From: UBA2108 sp963925495
GTDB lineage: Bacteria > Bacteroidota > Bacteroidia > Flavobacteriales_G > Salibacteraceae
Assembly (NCBI GenBank): GCA_963925495.1
Contig: CAWUST010000058.1
Span: 1-36,862 of the forward strand
Direction: 5' to 3'
DNA: 36,862 bases
Part shown: piece by piece, positions 34,052 through 36,862 of the stretch
Layout of the letters: every line of letters begins with the position of its first letter
Numbering within the stretch: position 1 is the stretch's first letter
Translations under genes and position numbers: made by a program
The notes under the pieces: generated by a model
Told to the model about the DNA's origin: nothing
Database searches by the model: none
The model's input: the letters and a program-made list of their open reading frames with translations, nothing else

Positions 34052-34059
34052 CAAATTTA
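34052..34059 (-). promoter_or_regulatory. Bacteroidota -7 element (TAAATTTG) for rel, leaderless geometry
   Basis: Exact TAnnTTTG match on the - strand with only 4 nt (CGTT) before the GTG start, the same geometry as at the YihY-type gene. No clear -33 element. Confidence 0.55.
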
Positions 34060-34097
34060 CCCAAGTTTAAGAAGAGAAGTGGCCTTTTAAAGCGGAA

Positions 34098-35366
34098 TTA
34101 TTTTGCAGGTAAAATCGTATTAGCTGCTTCACCAAATCCGATGCGAACTCCATCTTTTTCACAATATCCACGTTGAATAACCGTGTCGCCATCTAAAATG
34201 AATTTACGTTGAGAACCATCACTTAAAGTTATAGGCTTAGTTCCTTTCCAAGCTAATTCAAGCATAGAACCATAAGATTCAGGAGTAGAACCCGAAATAG
34301 TGCCACTTCCCATTAGATCGCCACAATTAATGTTACAGCCGTTAATGGTGTGGTGAGCCAATTGTTGGCTAGGGTTCCAGTACATGTACTTGTAATTGCT
34401 ATGACTTACCCGATTTTCTTCACCACCATCAGGTTGAATGTACATTTCTAAATGGATATCAAAACTTTTTTCGCCTTCAAATTGAAGGTATTCAAAAGGT
34501 TTAGGGTCTTGAATAGGAGTAGCACAACGATAAGGTTCAAGGGCATCCATGGTTACAATCCAAGGAGAAACAGTTGAAGCAAAATTTTTGGCTAAAAAAG
34601 GACCAAGTGGAACATATTCCCATTTTTGAATATCTCGAGCGCTCCAATCGTTGAAAAGACTCATTCCGAAAATGTAGTCCTCCGCTTCTTTTACTGAAAT
34701 AGAATCACCCAAGGCTTTGCCTTGAAAAGTGAAATAAGCCATTTCTAATTCAAAATCTAATAATTTACAAGGTCCAAAAACAGGTGGCTCATTATCGTTT
34801 GGCTTTTGCTGTCCTTTAGGTCTGTAAATTGGTTGCCCCGAAGGAATAATAGACGAAGCTCGTCCGTGGTAACCTACTGGAATATAAAGCCAGTTTGGTA
34901 ATAGAGCGTTATCGGGGTCTCTAAACATAGTACCTACATTGGTAGCATGTTCTTTCGAAGAGTAAAAATCGGTGTAATCACCAACTTTTATGGGTAAATG
35001 CATTTCAACTTCGTTTTCATTAATCAAGATTTTTGAAACGTGATCCGAGTTGTTTTTTAATTCGTTGTTATCCGTTGAAAATAGTTCCGAAATTCTTTCT
35101 CGAACTGCTCGAGTACCAGATTTTCCAGTCATCATAAAATCATTTAGGAATTCAGATTCAAAAACCGAATTTGAAATCCCCGTATCCTTTAAATAACCTA
35201 AATCGGATAGATTTTTCAGGTCAATTACTTTAGTGCCAAGAGCAACTCCAACTTTCTTATTTCCTCCGTTTGAAAATATACCAAAAGGCAAGTTTTGAAT
35301 TGAAAAATCTGAACATTCTTGAACCTCAACCCAACTTTTAAGATTGGGGTTATTTGATTTTAACAT
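34098..35366 (-). CDS. fahA: Fumarylacetoacetase
   Basis: Last step of tyrosine catabolism: splits fumarylacetoacetate into fumarate and acetoacetate. The 422-residue length is typical. Family features are the N-terminal SH3-like region (LKSWVEVQECSDFSIQNLPFG, residues 8-28) and the catalytic domain with DYTDFYSSKEHATNVGTMFR (about 127-146). VGYHGRASSI holds the active-site His (about 161-170). Metal ligands lie in ELEMAYF and SLFNDWSARDIQKWE. The end has GSGTISGSTPESYGSMLEL. It lies 88 nt after glyA and 50 nt before rel. No other tyrosine-pathway genes are in the window. Confidence 0.97.
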   Translation of the reverse strand: MLKSNNPNLKSWVEVQECSDFSIQNLPFGIFSNGGNKKVGVALGTKVIDLKNLSDLGYLKDTGISNSVFESEFLNDFMMTGKSGTRAVRERISELFSTDNNELKNNSDHVSKILINENEVEMHLPIKVGDYTDFYSSKEHATNVGTMFRDPDNALLPNWLYIPVGYHGRASSIIPSGQPIYRPKGQQKPNDNEPPVFGPCKLLDFELEMAYFTFQGKALGDSISVKEAEDYIFGMSLFNDWSARDIQKWEYVPLGPFLAKNFASTVSPWIVTMDALEPYRCATPIQDPKPFEYLQFEGEKSFDIHLEMYIQPDGGEENRVSHSNYKYMYWNPSQQLAHHTINGCNINCGDLMGSGTISGSTPESYGSMLELAWKGTKPITLSDGSQRKFILDGDTVIQRGYCEKDGVRIGFGEAANTILPAK

Positions 35367-35454
35367 TGTGTATTAATTGAAAATGTTTTAATAATTTATT
35401 TGGATTATTGTTAGCGCGTATAAAGAAAATCAGTCATTTTTCAAAATTCAAAAT

Positions 35455-36735
35455 CTAACCCTTCATTTTAGGATAGAGAGAGTAATCAACCATCCAATCG
35501 TTAATTTCACCTTTAACTGAAGTCTGTAATTTTTCGTTTTCAGGATTCATAATTATTTGATCGAGATATTCAACAACACGAACCATATCTGTTTCTAATA
35601 AGCCTCTTGTTGAAATGGCTGGAGTACCAATACGAATTCCGGAAGTTACAAAGGGCGATTTGTCATCAAAGGGAACCATGTTTTTATTAACGGTTATATC
35701 TGCTTTTACCAAAGCGTTTTCAGCATCCTTTCCACTAATATTCTTATTTCTAAGGTCAATTAGCATGGAGTGGTTATCTGTTCCACCCGATATAATATTA
35801 TAGTCTTTATCTACAAGTGCCTTTGCCATTGCTTTCGCATTTTTGCACGTTTGCACCACATAGTTGAGGTAGTCATCAGTGAGCGCTTCTCCAAATGCTA
35901 CTGCTTTTGCTGCAATAACATGTTCTAGCGGGCCACCTTGTGTTCCAGGAAAAACTCCAGAATCCAATAAAGAAGAAAAAGATCTAAGGTTTCCTTTCAT
36001 GGTTTTAATACCAAATGGATTTTCAAAATCTTTTCCAACCATAATAACTCCACCTCTTGGACCTCTTAATGTTTTGTGAGTAGTTGTGGTTACAACATGG
36101 CAATGTTCCATTGGATCATTCAATAATCCACGAGCAATCAAACCAGCAGGGTGAGAAATGTCAGCCAAAAGAATAGCTCCAACAGAATCCGCGATTTCAC
36201 GAAATCGTTTAAAATCCCAATCTCTTGAATAGGCAGAAGCCCCCGCGATAATCATTTTTGGTTTTACTTTTTTGGCTTGGCTTTCCACCATATCCATGTC
36301 TACCAATCCCGTTTCTTTTTTTACTCCGTAAAAATGAGGCTGATACAATTTACCTGAAAAATTTACTGGTGAGCCATGCGTAAGGTGACCGCCATGTGAA
36401 AGGTCAAAACCCAGAATTGCATCGCCTGGTTTTAAACAAGCCAACATAACAGCTGCGTTTGCTTGAGCGCCAGAGTGGGGCTGAACATTTACCCATTCAG
36501 CGTTAAATAGAGTTTTAAGTCTATTTCTAGCTTCATCTTCAACTTTATCGACTACTTCGCAACCTCCATAATATCTTTTACCTGGCAGACCTTCAGCGTA
36601 TTTGTTAGTCAAAACAGAACCCATAGCTTTCATAACCTGTTTTGAAACAAAGTTTTCAGAGGCAATTAATTCAATGCCTTGTTTCTGACGTTTTTTTTCG
36701 TTTTTTATTAAGGAAAAAATCATGGAGTCTTTCAT
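35455..36735 (-). CDS. glyA: Serine hydroxymethyltransferase
   Basis: PLP enzyme that interconverts serine and glycine and loads one-carbon units onto tetrahydrofolate. In its 426 residues, the opening GIELIASENFVSKQVMKAMGS (20-40) and NKYAEGLPGKRYYGGCE (44-60) are family hallmarks. The PLP lysine is Lys221 in TTTTHKTLRGPRGG. The C-terminal part has GTPAISTRG. The ATG at 36735 gives the usual short Bacteroidota N-terminus, and a TACATTTG promoter element lies upstream. It is complete, with its 5' region inside the window. Confidence 0.98.
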   Translation of the reverse strand: MKDSMIFSLIKNEKKRQKQGIELIASENFVSKQVMKAMGSVLTNKYAEGLPGKRYYGGCEVVDKVEDEARNRLKTLFNAEWVNVQPHSGAQANAAVMLACLKPGDAILGFDLSHGGHLTHGSPVNFSGKLYQPHFYGVKKETGLVDMDMVESQAKKVKPKMIIAGASAYSRDWDFKRFREIADSVGAILLADISHPAGLIARGLLNDPMEHCHVVTTTTHKTLRGPRGGVIMVGKDFENPFGIKTMKGNLRSFSSLLDSGVFPGTQGGPLEHVIAAKAVAFGEALTDDYLNYVVQTCKNAKAMAKALVDKDYNIISGGTDNHSMLIDLRNKNISGKDAENALVKADITVNKNMVPFDDKSPFVTSGIRIGTPAISTRGLLETDMVRVVEYLDQIIMNPENEKLQTSVKGEINDWMVDYSLYPKMKG

Positions 36736-36767
36736 AGTAAACAGATTAAATTCAATTTATAATTTCA

Positions 36768-36775
36768 CAAATGTA
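36768..36775 (-). promoter_or_regulatory. Bacteroidota -7 element (TACATTTG) for glyA
   Basis: Exact TAnnTTTG match on the - strand, predicting a transcript start near 36763 and a leader of about 28 nt. A TTTA 19 nt further upstream could serve as a weak -33 element. Confidence 0.6.
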
Positions 36776-36841
36776 GGGTATAGCTCTATTATTCTAAATC
36801 CTCTTTTTTATAAATAAATCCAATATTTTTTAGGGATTGAA

Positions 36842-36862
36842 TTTTTTGAAATTTTCAAAAAA
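36842..36862. repeat. AT-rich inverted repeat at the window edge
   Basis: TTTTTTGAA-ATT-TTCAAAAAA, 9-bp arms with a 3-nt loop. It could be the terminator of a neighbouring gene cut off by the window edge, but base composition alone makes such repeats likely. Confidence 0.3.

Noticed and set aside
1..36862. Mobile element, phage, defence system or CRISPR array
   Set aside because: No transposase, integrase, terminal repeats, spacer-repeat pattern or defence-type domain was seen; gene content is housekeeping throughout.

Overview
The window is a stretch of core chromosome from a member of the Bacteroidota, most likely order Flavobacteriales. The evidence is an AT-rich sequence, TAnnTTTG-type -7 promoter elements, no obvious Shine-Dalgarno sequences, several TTG/GTG starts, a DUF3467 gene after rpoC, and flavobacterial neighbourhoods such as rel-fur-purA-ostA and glyA-fahA. 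Family and genus cannot be fixed from sequence reading alone. I see no insertion sequences, prophage, CRISPR array, transposase or resistance island.

Bases 1-13351 (all + strand) are the translation/transcription block: tRNA-Thr(TGT), tRNA-Tyr(GTA), tRNA-Gly(TCC), tRNA-Thr(GGT), tuf, tRNA-Trp(CCA), secE, nusG, rplK, rplA, rplJ, rplL, rpoB, rpoC, a strong intrinsic terminator, then a DUF3467 gene. Structured RNA elements are visible at tuf/tRNA-Trp, in the rplK leader and between rplL and rpoB.

Bases 13348-19148 (- strand) hold an FtsX/LolE-type permease, then a tight cluster of a cystathionine beta-synthase-type enzyme, a BtuF-like binding protein without a signal peptide, and a patatin phospholipase fused to an outer-membrane barrel. 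Bases 19211-25428 (+ strand) carry a NamZ/DUF1343 muramidase, a five-module DUF349 protein transcriptionally coupled to a fused E1 alpha/beta 2-oxoacid dehydrogenase, and an unrecognised secreted protein. A divergent pair follows (PaaI-type thioesterase on -, YihY/BrkB membrane protein on +), then a fatty-acid desaturase (-).

Bases 28309-36735 (all - strand) read, in transcription order: glyA, fumarylacetoacetase, rel/spoT (ppGpp), Fur-family regulator, purA, and an OstA/LptA-like LPS-transport protein with a GAA-codon microsatellite.

This is mostly ordinary housekeeping DNA, and I do not see a convincing new multi-gene system. The points most worth checking are: promoters that sit 4-6 nt from start codons (predicted leaderless mRNAs); an mRNA 5' end likely made by tRNA processing at tRNA-Trp/secE; conserved-looking RNA hairpins in the ribosomal/RNA polymerase operon; the DUF349-E1 coupling; the DUF3467 gene; and the unrecognised secreted protein at 24724-25428.
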